A DNA stretch of 64,000 nucleotides from Brucellaceae bacterium (GTDB lineage Bacteria; Pseudomonadota; Alphaproteobacteria; Rhizobiales; Rhizobiaceae): NCBI GenBank assembly GCA_020637775.1, contig JACKJV010000001.1, forward strand, positions 607,330 to 671,329, read 5' to 3'. The first letter of the stretch is position 1, and each line of letters begins with the position of its first letter. The notes under the pieces were generated by a model, which was not told the origin of the DNA, searched no databases, and saw only the letters and a list, made by a program, of their open reading frames with translations. Positions 38,221 through 47,944 of this stretch are shown here, one piece after another. A program made the position numbers and the translations under genes.

Positions 38221-38954
38221 CCCGGGTGACCGGCGGCAAGGCCATCTATGGCGCATCGGTGGGCATTCTCATGCTCGACGCGCGTTTTCCCCGCATTCCC
38301 GGCGACATGGGCAATGCACGCACCTGGCCCTTCCCCGTGCATTACAGGATCGTGCGCGACGCCACGCCGGATCTCGTGGTGCGGCGCGGCGCGACGGGCA
38401 TGCTGGATGCCTTCGTCCGGGCGGCGCGCGACCTCGTCGCCGACGGCGCCGACGGCATCACCACCAATTGCGGCTTTCTCTCGCTTTTCCAGGATGAACT
38501 GGCAGAGGCGACCGGCGTTGCGGTGGCAACCTCCTCGCTGATGCAGGTGGAGATGGTCAACCGCCTGCTGCCGGCAGGAAAGCGCGCCGGCATTCTGACC
38601 ATTTCGGCATCGACACTGACACCACTGCATCTGGAAAAGGCGCGCGTGCCCGAAGGTACGCCCATCGGCACCACGGAAGGCGGACGCGAGTTCACCCGCG
38701 CCATTCTTGACAATGCGCTTACCCTCGACGTGGATGCCGCGCGCGCCGACAATGTGGCGGCCGCACGGGCGCTTGCTGAGGCCCATGGCGACCTTGGCGC
38801 CATCGTTCTGGAATGCACCAACATGGTGCCTTACGCGCCCGACATTCGCGCCGCGACCGGCCTGCCGGTGTTTTCCATCTACAATCTGGTCTCGTGGTTC
38901 CAGGCGGGGCTGACGCCCGCACGGTTTCCCGCCCCGCCAGACGGACCAGCCTGA
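38217..38954 (+). CDS. Aspartate/glutamate racemase-superfamily protein
   Basis: 245 aa. Two cysteines in the expected places act as the two catalytic bases of cofactor-independent racemases: Cys85 in TTNCGFL and Cys200 in LECTNM. Members include amino-acid, hydantoin and maleate/arylmalonate enzymes, so the substrate could be an amino or other alpha-chiral acid. It overlaps the gntR stop by 4 bases and is co-expressed with it. Together with the enolase-superfamily and DadA-like enzymes it suggests a pathway in which stereochemistry at an alpha carbon must be changed. Confidence 0.83.
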   Translation: MTRVTGGKAIYGASVGILMLDARFPRIPGDMGNARTWPFPVHYRIVRDATPDLVVRRGATGMLDAFVRAARDLVADGADGITTNCGFLSLFQDELAEATGVAVATSSLMQVEMVNRLLPAGKRAGILTISASTLTPLHLEKARVPEGTPIGTTEGGREFTRAILDNALTLDVDAARADNVAAARALAEAHGDLGAIVLECTNMVPYAPDIRAATGLPVFSIYNLVSWFQAGLTPARFPAPPDGPA

Positions 38955-39060
38955 CCGGGTTACCGGGACTGACCGGCGCGGCCTTGAGGCAGATCATGGT
39001 CACCGCTCGCGGAATCTTCCAGATAGCCGAATGATGCATTGCAATGTGTCTTTTGTCTCT

Positions 39061-39082
39061 ATATATGAACATGTGTAGATAT
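39061..39082. promoter_or_regulatory. ArsR/SmtB-like imperfect palindrome before the DUF2892 gene
   Basis: The left half ATATATGAACA and the right half TGTGTAGATAT share ATAT.T..ACA on both arms and lie side by side with no spacer. This AT-rich 22-bp dyad resembles operators of ArsR-type sensors (for example those controlling ygaP-like genes). The matching regulator gene is not in the window. Confidence 0.45.
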
Positions 39083-39104
39083 TAAAGACACAGGAGAAGT
39101 CCCC

Positions 39105-39305
39105 ATGTCCCTCGACCGTTCCGTCCTCGCCTTTGCCGGCTTCATGGTGCTGCTGTCCGTCGTGCTGACGGTCTATGTCTCGCCGCTCTTCATCTGGTTC
39201 ACCGTCTTCATCGGCGTGAACATGCTGCAATCGGCCTTTACCGGCTTCTGCCCCGCGGCCATGATCTTCAAGAAGCTCGGCGTCAAGCCGGGTACCGCCT
39301 TCTGA
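39105..39305 (+). CDS. DUF2892 small membrane protein (YgaP membrane-domain-like)
   Basis: 66 aa with two hydrophobic helices (residues about 8-26 and 29-40) and the conserved NMLQSAFTGFCPAAMIFKKLG segment containing one cysteine. In YgaP this domain is fused to a rhodanese; here it stands alone. It precedes an RND efflux pair by 38 bp and is probably in the same transcript. An ArsR-type dyad lies upstream. Its role may be linked to sulfur or metal stress, but this is inference. Confidence 0.82.
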   Translation: MSLDRSVLAFAGFMVLLSVVLTVYVSPLFIWFTVFIGVNMLQSAFTGFCPAAMIFKKLGVKPGTAF

Positions 39306-39343
39306 GCAAGGCCATCGCGACCCGAATTACAAGGAGCGAAACC

Positions 39344-40306
39344 ATGCGCGCATTCCTGCTCATTGCCGGGCTGCTGACCTCGACCGCGGCCGTGGCAGCC
39401 GAATACAAGGCCGAACCCGTCCCGGTTCCCGAATGGAAAGCCGTCTATGGCAGGGTGGAAGCAAGGGACACCGTCCCGGCGCGTGCGCGCATTGGCGGCG
39501 TGGTCGTCGACCTCCTCGTCACCGAGGGTGACGAGGTCACGGCCGGCCAGACCATCGCGACCGTGCGCGACGACAAGCTGGATTTCCAGATCGCCGCGCA
39601 GGACGCCCGGCTCAGGGCGCTCGCCTCGCAACTCGATACCGCCGAGTCCGAACTGAAACGCGCACAGACGCTGGTCGAACGGGGCGTCATGACGCGCCAG
39701 CGGCTGGACCAGCTTCAGACGGCGGCCGATGTCGCGCGCAACGAGATCGCCGCCACGCAGGCCCAGCGCCAGGTCCTGGAACAGCAGGGCGCGGAAGGCG
39801 ACGTTCTGGCGCCGGCCGATGGCCGGGTGCTCACCGTCCCGGTGACCAAGGGCGCGGTCATCATGCCGGGCGAGCCGGTGGCCACCATTGGCGGCGGCGG
39901 CTTCTTCCTTCGTCTCGCCATTCCCGAACGCCACGCCCGCTCACTGGCCGCCGGCGCGCAAATCCAGATCGCCGCCGGAGGCCAGGAAACGGTGGGCAAG
40001 CTCGCCAAGGTCTATCCGCAGATCGAGAACGGCCGCGTCATTGCCGACGTGGAGGTGGACCAGCTTCCCACCGCCTTTGTCGATGCGCGTATTCTCGTCC
40101 AGGTGCCGGTGGGTACGCGGCAGGCATTGCTGGTCCCAGCCGCCGCGCTGACCATCCGGTCGGGGCTGGAGTTCCTTCCGGTCAGGCAGAACGGCGAAAC
40201 GGTGGAGCGCACCGTCGTGACCGGCGAGACCGTCATGCATGACGGCGCGCGGCATGTCGAAATCCTGACCGGCCTGGAAGCCGGCGACACGGTGATCGTG
40301 CCATGA
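39344..40306 (+). CDS. RND efflux periplasmic adaptor subunit
   Basis: 320 aa with a signal peptide (MRAFLLIAGLLTSTAAVAA). Barrel-sandwich halves flank an alpha-hairpin: GVVVDLLVTEGDEVTAGQTIATV, then the coiled coil around ALASQLDTAESELKRAQTL, then GDVLAPADGRVLTVPVTKG. It lacks a lipobox, so it is soluble or held by the pump. The stop overlaps the pump ATG (ATGA). Confidence 0.9.
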   Translation: MRAFLLIAGLLTSTAAVAAEYKAEPVPVPEWKAVYGRVEARDTVPARARIGGVVVDLLVTEGDEVTAGQTIATVRDDKLDFQIAAQDARLRALASQLDTAESELKRAQTLVERGVMTRQRLDQLQTAADVARNEIAATQAQRQVLEQQGAEGDVLAPADGRVLTVPVTKGAVIMPGEPVATIGGGGFFLRLAIPERHARSLAAGAQIQIAAGGQETVGKLAKVYPQIENGRVIADVEVDQLPTAFVDARILVQVPVGTRQALLVPAAALTIRSGLEFLPVRQNGETVERTVVTGETVMHDGARHVEILTGLEAGDTVIVP

Positions 40307-43300
40307 GCCACAACAAGACCCCGCTGGGAATCGCAGGCGGGCTGACGAAAGCCTTCATCGTCTCGCCCCTGACGCCGCTTTTCCTGATTGCCGCCTTCGC
40401 TTTCGGCCTGATCGCGCTCATCACCCTGCCGCGCGAGGAGGAGCCGCAGATCTCGGTGCCCATGGTCGATATCATGGTCCCGGCGCACGGGCTGAAGGCG
40501 CCCGATGCGGTCAAGCTCATTTCGGAACCGCTGGAGACCATCGTCAAGGGCATTGACGGGGTCGAGCATGTCTATTCGCAGACGGCGGACGACCGGGTCA
40601 TGGTCACCGCGCGCTTTCTGACCGGCACATCTTCCGACACGGCCATCCTGCGCGTGCATGACAAGGTGAAGGCCAATGCCGACCGCATTCCCGTCGGCAT
40701 TCCGGAACCCATGATCGTCGGGCGCGGCATCGACGATGTCGCCATCGTGTCGCTGACGCTGTCGCCGAAGCCGGAAGCGGCCGGGCGCATCACCGCCAAC
40801 GACCTGACGCGCGTGGCGCGCGAACTGCGCACGGAACTGGCCAAGATCCAGGATGTGGGCCTGACCTATCTCGTGGGCGAGACCGGCGAGATGATCCGCA
40901 TTGCCCCCGATCCCAAGCGGCTGGCGCTCTATGGCGTCACGCTGCAGCAGCTTGCCGGCAAGGTCCAGGGCGCCAATACCTCCTTCCCCATCGGCAATGT
41001 GCGCGATGCAGGCGAGCAGATCACGGTCATCGCCGGCGAGACACTCAATTCCCCTGCCGAAATCGGCAATCTCCTGCTGACGACGCGCGACGACCGGCCG
41101 GTCTATGTGCGCGATGTGGCCGATGTTTCCTTCGCGACCGACACGGCCGACCTGATGGTCTCCACCGTGTTGAAGGGCGAAGACGGAATTACGCGCGTCC
41201 CCTCGGTGACGCTGGCCATCGCCAAGCGCGCCGGCTCCAACGCGGTGACCGTGGCGCACCAGATCCTGCACAAGGTGGGGACCCTGGAAGGCACGCTCAT
41301 TCCCCACGGCATGACGGTGGAGGTGACCCGCGATTATGGCGAGACGGCCAATGAAAAGGCCAACGAGCTGCTTTACCACCTCGGTCTCGCCACCGTTTCC
41401 ATCATCCTGCTCGTATGGCTGGCGATCGGCCGGCGCGAGGCCATGGTGGTGGCCATCGTCATTCCGGTGACGATCCTGCTGACGCTGTTCGCCTCACGTC
41501 TGATGGGCTACACGCTGAACCGCGTCTCGCTCTTCGCGCTGATCTTCTCCATCGGCATCCTGGTCGACGACGCCATTGTCGTCATCGAGAACATCGCACG
41601 CCACTGGGGCATGAAGGACGGGCGCGACCGCAGGCAGGCGGCCATCGAGGCCGTCGCCGAAGTCGGCAATCCGACGATCATCGCGACGCTGACGGTCGTT
41701 GCCGCGCTGCTGCCGATGCTGTTCGTCTCCGGCATGATGGGCCCTTACATGTCACCCATCCCGGCCAATGCCTCGGCGGCAATGATCTTTTCGTTCTTCG
41801 TCGCCGTGATGGTCACGCCCTGGCTGATGCTGAAATTTGCCGGCAAGGCGCCGGTGCATGGCCATGGCGACGGCCACCATGCCCATGGCGGCGTGCTGGG
41901 CGCCATGTATACCGCGGTCGCAAAACCGATCCTCTGGAGCAAGGCGACAAGCTGGCTGTTCCTGCTCATCGTCGGCATTCTCACCATCGGGTCGCTGGCG
42001 CTGTTCTATACAAAGGATGTGACGGTCAAGCTGCTGCCCTTCGACAACAAGTCGGAACTTTCCGTGGTCATCGACCTGCCGGAAGGCTCGTCTGTCGAGA
42101 AGACCGACGCGGTGGCGCAGGCGGTCGCGCGCAGCGTGCTCGAACTGGAAGAGGTGAAATCCGTCCAGACCCATGCCGGCACGGCCTCGCCGTTCAACTT
42201 CAACGGTCTGGTGCGCCACTACTACCTGCGCGCCGAGCCGCAAATGGGTGACGTCGCGATCAATCTCAAGAACAAGGAGGAGCGCACGCGCTCCAGCCAC
42301 GAGATCGCGCTCGACATCCGCGCACGCATCGCGGCCATTCCCGTGCCGGACGGTTCCAGCCTGAAAGTGGTGGAACCCCCGCCCGGACCGCCCGTGATGG
42401 CCACGCTGCTGGCCGAAATCTACGGCCCCGACGCCGAGACGCGCCGCGCCGTGGCGGCGAAGGTGGAGGCGGCGTTCAAGTCCGTGCCCTATGTCGTGGA
42501 CGTGGACAATTCCTATGGCCAGCAGGCCCGGCGGATGCGCACGACCATTTCCACCGATGACCTCGATTTCTTCAAGGTCCAGGAAAACGACGTGCTGCAG
42601 ACGCTTGCCATTCTCAATTCGGGCACGACGGTGGGCTATTCCCACAAGGGCGAGGGCCGGCACCCCGTGCCGATCCGCGTGGAGCGGCCGAAGGGCAAAC
42701 GGGTGGTGGACGAAAGCTTCCTCACCACGCCGATCCCGGCCAATGTGCTGCCGGGCGCGCGCGGTGTCGTGGAACTGGGCGACGTCATCCAGATCGAAGA
42801 GGAAAAGGCATCCTATCCGATCTTCCGCCACAATGGCCGCTTTGCGGAAATGGTGACGGCGGAACTGGCCGGCGATTTCGAGGCCCCTCTCTACGGCATG
42901 CTTGCCGTGCAGGAAGCCATCGACGCGCAGGACTGGACCGGACTCGACAAACCCGTCATCTCGCTGCATGGCCAGCCGGAGGACGAGACGAAGCCGGTGC
43001 TGCTGTGGGATGGCGAGTGGGAAGTCACCTGGGTGACCTTCCGCGACATGGGCGCGGCCTTCATGGTCGCCCTGCTCGCAATCTACATCCTGGTGGTCGG
43101 ACAGTTCGGCTCCTTCAAGGTGCCGCTGGTCATCCTGACCCCGATCCCGCTGACCTTCATCGGCATCCTGGGCGGCCACTGGCTGTTCGGTGCCCCGTTC
43201 TCGGCGACGTCCATGATCGGCTTCATCGCGCTGGCCGGCATCATCGTGCGGAACTCGATCCTGCTGGTCGACTTCATCCGCCATGCACCGCGCGACGTTC

Positions 43301-43608
43301 CGGTTTCCGGCGAGGAGCATGTTGCCGAAACCGAAATGGCCATCGTCGTCGCCGACGAGGAAGAAGCGGAGGTGGCGCCGGGGACGCCGATGCGCAGGCG
43401 CGAACTGACCGAGATCCTGATCGAGGCCGGGGCGATCCGCTTCAAGCCGATCCTGCTGACCGCGCTGGCGGCGATGATCGGCGCGGCTGTGATCCTGACG
43501 GACCCGATCTTCCAGGGCCTGGCGATCTCGCTGCTGTTCGGCCTGGCCTCGTCGACGCTGCTGACCGTCCTGGTCATCCCGGCCATCTACCGGGTGCTGC
43601 GCACCTGA
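40303..43608 (+). CDS. RND efflux pump (AcrB/HAE1-type) with a histidine-rich loop
   Basis: 1101 aa, twelve-helix inner-membrane antiporter. Helix 4 carries the proton-relay pair in GILVDDAIVVIENIARHWG. Two large periplasmic loops follow helices 1 and 7. An unusual loop, HGHGDGHHAHGG (residues 519-530), follows helix 6 on the cytoplasmic side and has five histidines. The pump works with the adaptor just upstream; no outer-membrane channel gene is adjacent. Substrate unknown: the histidines and DUF2892 neighbour hint at metal or thiol stress. Confidence 0.9.
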   Translation: MSHNKTPLGIAGGLTKAFIVSPLTPLFLIAAFAFGLIALITLPREEEPQISVPMVDIMVPAHGLKAPDAVKLISEPLETIVKGIDGVEHVYSQTADDRVMVTARFLTGTSSDTAILRVHDKVKANADRIPVGIPEPMIVGRGIDDVAIVSLTLSPKPEAAGRITANDLTRVARELRTELAKIQDVGLTYLVGETGEMIRIAPDPKRLALYGVTLQQLAGKVQGANTSFPIGNVRDAGEQITVIAGETLNSPAEIGNLLLTTRDDRPVYVRDVADVSFATDTADLMVSTVLKGEDGITRVPSVTLAIAKRAGSNAVTVAHQILHKVGTLEGTLIPHGMTVEVTRDYGETANEKANELLYHLGLATVSIILLVWLAIGRREAMVVAIVIPVTILLTLFASRLMGYTLNRVSLFALIFSIGILVDDAIVVIENIARHWGMKDGRDRRQAAIEAVAEVGNPTIIATLTVVAALLPMLFVSGMMGPYMSPIPANASAAMIFSFFVAVMVTPWLMLKFAGKAPVHGHGDGHHAHGGVLGAMYTAVAKPILWSKATSWLFLLIVGILTIGSLALFYTKDVTVKLLPFDNKSELSVVIDLPEGSSVEKTDAVAQAVARSVLELEEVKSVQTHAGTASPFNFNGLVRHYYLRAEPQMGDVAINLKNKEERTRSSHEIALDIRARIAAIPVPDGSSLKVVEPPPGPPVMATLLAEIYGPDAETRRAVAAKVEAAFKSVPYVVDVDNSYGQQARRMRTTISTDDLDFFKVQENDVLQTLAILNSGTTVGYSHKGEGRHPVPIRVERPKGKRVVDESFLTTPIPANVLPGARGVVELGDVIQIEEEKASYPIFRHNGRFAEMVTAELAGDFEAPLYGMLAVQEAIDAQDWTGLDKPVISLHGQPEDETKPVLLWDGEWEVTWVTFRDMGAAFMVALLAIYILVVGQFGSFKVPLVILTPIPLTFIGILGGHWLFGAPFSATSMIGFIALAGIIVRNSILLVDFIRHAPRDVPVSGEEHVAETEMAIVVADEEEAEVAPGTPMRRRELTEILIEAGAIRFKPILLTALAAMIGAAVILTDPIFQGLAISLLFGLASSTLLTVLVIPAIYRVLRT

Positions 43609-43631
43609 CGCCAGGACTCTTGTGACCATGT

Positions 43632-43667
43632 GAAAGCCGCGGCCTGCAAAGACAGGCCGCGGCTTTC
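43632..43667. terminator. Strong hairpin between the RND pump and ugpC
   Basis: GAAAGCCGCGGCCTG (43632-43646) pairs perfectly with CAGGCCGCGGCTTTC (43653-43667) around the loop CAAAGA. The 15-bp stem lies between two converging genes; short T/A runs are part of the stem base, so it should serve both directions. Confidence 0.8.
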
Positions 43668-43686
43668 CCGTTTCCAAGGGCGTGAT

Positions 43687-44739
43687 TCAGCCGATGCGCA
43701 AACCGGTGCTGCTGTCGAAGAGATGAATGGCGCCGGGATCGACCGACAGGCGCAGGAGGGTACCCGCGCGCATGTGATGCACGCCGGGCAGGCTTGCGGT
43801 GAAATCGTCTTCCGTTCCGTTCAGCCGGCCATGCAGCAGCGTCGTTGCGCCAAGCGGTTCGGCTATGTCCACCGTCATTTCCAGCGGGCCGGAATCATCG
43901 GCGTGGAGGTCCTCGGGGCGGATCCCGACCGATGCGGCGCCCTCATGGTCCGAGTTGCAGGCAATCTCCGCGCCGCCGGGCATGATCGCCCTGCCCTGGC
44001 TGACCCTTCCGGCCACGACGTTCATGGCCGGACTGCCGATGAACTGGGCAGCAAACAGACTGGCGGGCCGTTCATAGACTTCAAGCGGTGTGCCGATCTG
44101 TTCGGCGCGGCCGTCATTCATCACGATCATGCGGTCGGCCATGGTCATGGCCTCCACCTGGTCGTGGGTGACATAAAGGGAGGTAACGCCGAGCTTGGCC
44201 TGCAATTGCCGGATTTCCAGGCGCATCTGCACACGCAGCTTGGCATCCAGATTCGACAGCGGCTCGTCGAACAGGAAGACGGAGGGTTCACGCACGATGG
44301 CCCGGCCCATGGCGACACGCTGGCGCTGACCGCCGGAAAGCTGCTTCGGCTTGCGGTCCAGATAGGGTTCGAGTTGCAGAAGCCTGGCCGCTTCAGTCAC
44401 CTTGCGCTCGATTTCCGGCTTGGCCATGCCCGCGATCCTGAGGCTGTAGGCCATGTTCTGGCGCACCGACATATGCGGATAGAGTGCGTAGTTCTGAAAC
44501 ACCATGGCGATGTCGCGGTCCATGGGCTCCCTTTCGTTGACTCGTTCGCCATCGATCTCGACAACGCCCTCGGTCACGGTTTCCAGGCCGGCCACCATGC
44601 GCAGCAGCGTGGACTTGCCGCAGCCCGAAGGACCGACGATGACGATGAACTCGCCGTCCTCGATGTCCGTGCTCACACCGTGGATGACCTCGGTCTGGCC
44701 AAACCGCTTCTTCACATTTTTCAGGCTGACGGTTGCCAT
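43687..44739 (-). CDS. ugpC: ABC transporter ATP-binding protein UgpC (sn-glycerol-3-phosphate)
   Basis: 350 aa CUT1-type ATPase. Walker [19 protein letters not shown]-loop [13 protein letters not shown], signature [17 protein letters not shown], Walker [16 protein letters not shown], then the C-terminal TOBE domain (SVGIRPEDL). It powers uptake by UgpAE. The ATG at 44739 (MATVSLKNV) is preferred; a GTG at 44745 overlaps the ugpE stop. Last gene of the ugpBAEC transcript. Confidence 0.93.
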   Translation of the reverse strand: MATVSLKNVKKRFGQTEVIHGVSTDIEDGEFIVIVGPSGCGKSTLLRMVAGLETVTEGVVEIDGERVNEREPMDRDIAMVFQNYALYPHMSVRQNMAYSLRIAGMAKPEIERKVTEAARLLQLEPYLDRKPKQLSGGQRQRVAMGRAIVREPSVFLFDEPLSNLDAKLRVQMRLEIRQLQAKLGVTSLYVTHDQVEAMTMADRMIVMNDGRAEQIGTPLEVYERPASLFAAQFIGSPAMNVVAGRVSQGRAIMPGGAEIACNSDHEGAASVGIRPEDLHADDSGPLEMTVDIAEPLGATTLLHGRLNGTEDDFTASLPGVHHMRAGTLLRLSVDPGAIHLFDSSTGLRIG

Positions 44740-44741
44740 CG

Positions 44742-45611
44742 TCACTTCTCGCTTTCGACAAGGCCGCGGATGAACAGTTTCTGCATCGACACCACGACGA
44801 CGACCGGCGGAACCATGGCGAGGATCGACGTTGCCATGATCACCGGCCAGTCGGCCGTGTCATCGCCGGACGGGAACATCTGCCTGATGCCCATGACGAT
44901 GGTGTTCATCGACGGATCGGTGGTGATGAGCAGCGGCCAGAGATACTGGTTCCAGCCGTAGATGAAGAGGATGACGAAAAGCGCGGCAATGTTCGTGCGG
45001 CTCATCGGCACGACGATATCGATGAAGAACCGCATCGGCCGGGCTCCGTCGACGCGCGCCGCCTCGGCCAGTTCGTCGGGAATGGTGAGGAAGAACTGGC
45101 GGAACAGGAAGGTTGCCGTGGCCGAGGCGATGAGCGGGAAGATCAGGCCCGAATAGGAATTGAGCATGCCGAAGCCGGCAATTACCTCATAGGTGGGCAC
45201 GATGCGCACCTCGACGGGCAGCATCAGCGTGATGAAGATCATCCAGAAGAAGGCGCCGCGGAAAGGAAAGCGGAAATAGACGATGGCGAAGGCCGAAAGC
45301 AGCGAGATGATGATCTTGCCGACCGCGATGCCCACCGCCATGACCAGCGAATTGAGCATCATGGTGGCCACCGGCACGTTGACACCGGAAAACAAGGCGC
45401 GGCTGTAGTTCTCCCAGAAATGGCCGCCGGGCAGGACCGGCATGGGCGGCCGGACGATTTCCGGCTGGGTGACGGTGGACGCCACGAAGGCAAGCCAGAT
45501 GGGGAAGAAGACAATGAGGATGCCAAGGATCATCAGCGCATGGCTCAGCCAGAGGCCGTGACCGCGCCGTTCCACCATGCCGCCGGTATCGTTGCTGGAA
45601 GGCGTCGCCAT
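44742..45611 (-). CDS. ugpE: ABC transporter permease UgpE
   Basis: 289 aa with six helices. The EAA loop reads [26 protein letters not shown]. It forms a heterodimer channel with UgpA for glycerol-3-phosphate and glycerophosphodiesters. The ATG is one base after the ugpA stop codon, and the stop nearly abuts ugpC. Confidence 0.93.
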   Translation of the reverse strand: MATPSSNDTGGMVERRGHGLWLSHALMILGILIVFFPIWLAFVASTVTQPEIVRPPMPVLPGGHFWENYSRALFSGVNVPVATMMLNSLVMAVGIAVGKIIISLLSAFAIVYFRFPFRGAFFWMIFITLMLPVEVRIVPTYEVIAGFGMLNSYSGLIFPLIASATATFLFRQFFLTIPDELAEAARVDGARPMRFFIDIVVPMSRTNIAALFVILFIYGWNQYLWPLLITTDPSMNTIVMGIRQMFPSGDDTADWPVIMATSILAMVPPVVVVVSMQKLFIRGLVESEK

Positions 45612-45612
45612 G

Positions 45613-46494
45613 TCAGTAGTGAACCCTGCGCTCGATGAAACGGAACTGGATGACGGTCAAGGCGCCGACGACAAGCAGGAGAATGACCGACTGGGCCGCC
45701 GACGAGCCCAGGTCCTGGCCGACGAAACCGTCGGCATAGACCTTGTAGACAAGGATCGTCGTGGCCTGCTGCGGGCCGCCGGCGGTAATCGTGTGAATGA
45801 CGCCGAAGGTCTCGAAGAAGGCATAGACGATATTGACGACCAGCAGGAAGAAGGTGGTCGGGGAGAGCATGGGCAGGACGATGGTGAAGAAACGGCGCCA
45901 GAAGCGCGCGCCATCAATGGCCGCCGCCTCGATCAATGAACGCGGCACCGCCTGAAGCGCTGCAAAGAAGAACAGGAAATTGTAGCTGATGCGGCCCCAG
46001 GCGGAGGCGACCACGACAAGGCCCATGGCCTCGTTGGGATTGAGAACATGATTCCAGTCATAGCCCAATTGCCCCAGATACCAGGAGACGACGCCGACGC
46101 GGGTGTTGAACATGAACAGCCACAGCACGCCCGCGACAGCCGGCGCGACGGCATAGGGCCAGATCAGAAGCGTCCGGTAGGTGCCGGCGCCCTTCACCAG
46201 CCGGTCGGCCAGCACGGCGAGAAACAGGGCCGGAACCATGGAAACGAGCGTGACCAGGGTGGAAAAGATTGCCGTGGTGACGAAGGAAGACCGGTAATAG
46301 GGGTCCGACAGGAGGAATTCGAAATTGCCCAGGCCGACAAATTGCGACGACAGGCCGAAGGGATCGGGGATGAACAGGGACTGCCAGATGGCCTGGCCGG
46401 CGGGATAGAAGAAGAAGACGGCCGAAATCAGCGCCTGGGGAAAAACCAGTGCCAGCGGCAACAGCCAGCCCCTGAACCAGACCCGCTTTTCCAT
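45613..46494 (-). CDS. ugpA: ABC transporter permease UgpA
   Basis: 293 aa with six helices. The EAA loop is [27 protein letters not shown]-terminal helix segment [26 protein letters not shown] is typical of UgpA. It follows ugpB after a 69-bp gap containing a hairpin. Confidence 0.93.
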   Translation of the reverse strand: MEKRVWFRGWLLPLALVFPQALISAVFFFYPAGQAIWQSLFIPDPFGLSSQFVGLGNFEFLLSDPYYRSSFVTTAIFSTLVTLVSMVPALFLAVLADRLVKGAGTYRTLLIWPYAVAPAVAGVLWLFMFNTRVGVVSWYLGQLGYDWNHVLNPNEAMGLVVVASAWGRISYNFLFFFAALQAVPRSLIEAAAIDGARFWRRFFTIVLPMLSPTTFFLLVVNIVYAFFETFGVIHTITAGGPQQATTILVYKVYADGFVGQDLGSSAAQSVILLLVVGALTVIQFRFIERRVHY

Positions 46495-46521
46495 GAAATG
46501 CCCCTTGCCTGCCGTTGCGCG

Positions 46522-46546
46522 AACCGGCGGCGGTCTGCCGCCGGTT
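46522..46546 (-). other. Hairpin between ugpB and ugpA
   Basis: AACCGGCGGC (46522-46531) and GCCGCCGGTT (46537-46546) form a 10-bp stem with a 5-base loop in the ugpB-ugpA gap. No T-run follows. A likely role is protection of the abundant ugpB message or partial attenuation of the permease genes. Confidence 0.5.
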
Positions 46547-46563
46547 CCTGTTGGTCGCCCGGA

Positions 46564-47877
46564 TTACCGGTTGGCCTGCTCGAAGCGGCGCAGAAGCTGG
46601 TTGCCGCGCTCGACAGCGGTGTTCAGCGCTTCCTCGGCCGTCTTGTTGCCGGACCAGACGGCTTCCAGTTCCTCGTCGATGATGCCGCGGATCTGATCGA
46701 AGGAACCAAGGCGCAGACCCTTGGAATTGGCCGTCGGCTCCTTCGCCGTCATCTGGATCACGGCAATGTCCGTGCCCGGATTGGCGTCGTAGAACCCGTC
46801 GGCGCGGGTCTTCTCGCCAGCGGCCTTGGTGATCGGAAGGTAGCCGGTGTCCTGGTGCCACTTGGCCTGGATGTCGGTCGAGGACAGGAAGTTCAGGAAC
46901 TCGGCAACGCCCTTGTATTCGTCGGCTTCATGGCCGGCGAGAACCCAGAGCGAGGCGCCGCCGATGATGGTGTTCTGCGGCGCACCTTCCACACCTTCCC
47001 AATAGGGCAGCGGGCGGACGGCGAAGTCGAACTCGGCTTCCGACTTGATGCCGGCATAACCGGCCGAGCTTTCGGTGAAGAGCGCGCATTCGCCGGCGCG
47101 GAAATTGGCGCCACCCTCGTTGCGGCGGCCGGCATAGATGAACTTGCCTTCCCGGGCCCAGTCGCCAAGCGTCTGGATATGCTTGACCTGGAGCGGGCCG
47201 TTGAAGGCCAGTTCGGTGTCGAGGCCGGCAAAACCGTTGTCCTTCGTGGCGAAGGGCACGTTGTGATAGGCGGAGAGGTTTTCCAGGTGGATCCAGCTCT
47301 GCCAGGCAGTCGTCATCGGACAGGTGGAGCCGGATGCCTTCACCTTGTCGAGCACTTCACCGACCTGTTCCCAGGTGGACAGGTCGACGTCCGGATCGAC
47401 TCCGGCAGCCTTCAGGGCGTCCTTGTTGACCCAGAGAACCGGGGTCGACGAATTGAACGGCAGCGACAGCATCTGGCCGTCAGAGGTGGTGTAATAGCCC
47501 TTGACGGACCCGATATAGGCGTCGGGATCGAAGGAGGCGCCGGCTTCCTCCATGACCTCGTAGACCGGCTTGATGGCGCCCTTGGCACCCATCATCGTGG
47601 CCGTTCCAACCTCGAAGACCATCAGGATATGCGGCTGCTCTCCGGCGCGGAACGCCGCGATACCGGCATTCAGCGTCTCGGAATAATTGCCCTTGTGGGA
47701 GGCAACGACCTTGTAATCGTCCTGGCTGCTGTTGAAGGTCTCGACCTGCTCGGCCACCAGATCGCCGAGGCGGCCCGTAAAGGCATGCCAGAACTGGATT
47801 TCGGTCTGAGCCAGCGCAGCGGCCGGCGACATCATGACAGTGGCGGCGGTCACGGCGCCAAGGACTGTGCGTTTCAT
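46564..47877 (-). CDS. ugpB: sn-Glycerol-3-phosphate-binding periplasmic protein UgpB
   Basis: 437 aa with a signal peptide (MKRTVLGAVTAATVMMSPAA, cleaved near ALA-Q). Sequence QTEIQFWHAFTGRLGDLVAE, FNSSQDDYKVVASHKGNYSE and ILMVFEVGTATMMGAKGAIKP is close to UgpB. It binds glycerol-3-phosphate or glycerophosphodiesters for import as phosphate and carbon source. ATG at 47877 follows GGGAGA. A Pho-box-like site lies 68 bp upstream. Confidence 0.93.
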   Translation of the reverse strand: MKRTVLGAVTAATVMMSPAAALAQTEIQFWHAFTGRLGDLVAEQVETFNSSQDDYKVVASHKGNYSETLNAGIAAFRAGEQPHILMVFEVGTATMMGAKGAIKPVYEVMEEAGASFDPDAYIGSVKGYYTTSDGQMLSLPFNSSTPVLWVNKDALKAAGVDPDVDLSTWEQVGEVLDKVKASGSTCPMTTAWQSWIHLENLSAYHNVPFATKDNGFAGLDTELAFNGPLQVKHIQTLGDWAREGKFIYAGRRNEGGANFRAGECALFTESSAGYAGIKSEAEFDFAVRPLPYWEGVEGAPQNTIIGGASLWVLAGHEADEYKGVAEFLNFLSSTDIQAKWHQDTGYLPITKAAGEKTRADGFYDANPGTDIAVIQMTAKEPTANSKGLRLGSFDQIRGIIDEELEAVWSGNKTAEEALNTAVERGNQLLRRFEQANR

Positions 47878-47944
47878 GAAGTTGTCTCCCTTCGGATGTG
47901 CATTCGCCACGCTTCGCGCGGTCGGCCTCCCATGCGCGACAAAT

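Noticed and set aside
41752..43677. A 641-codon minus-strand open frame under the RND pump
   Set aside because: Shadow frame of a well-supported RND gene; low-complexity His/Arg/Gln composition.
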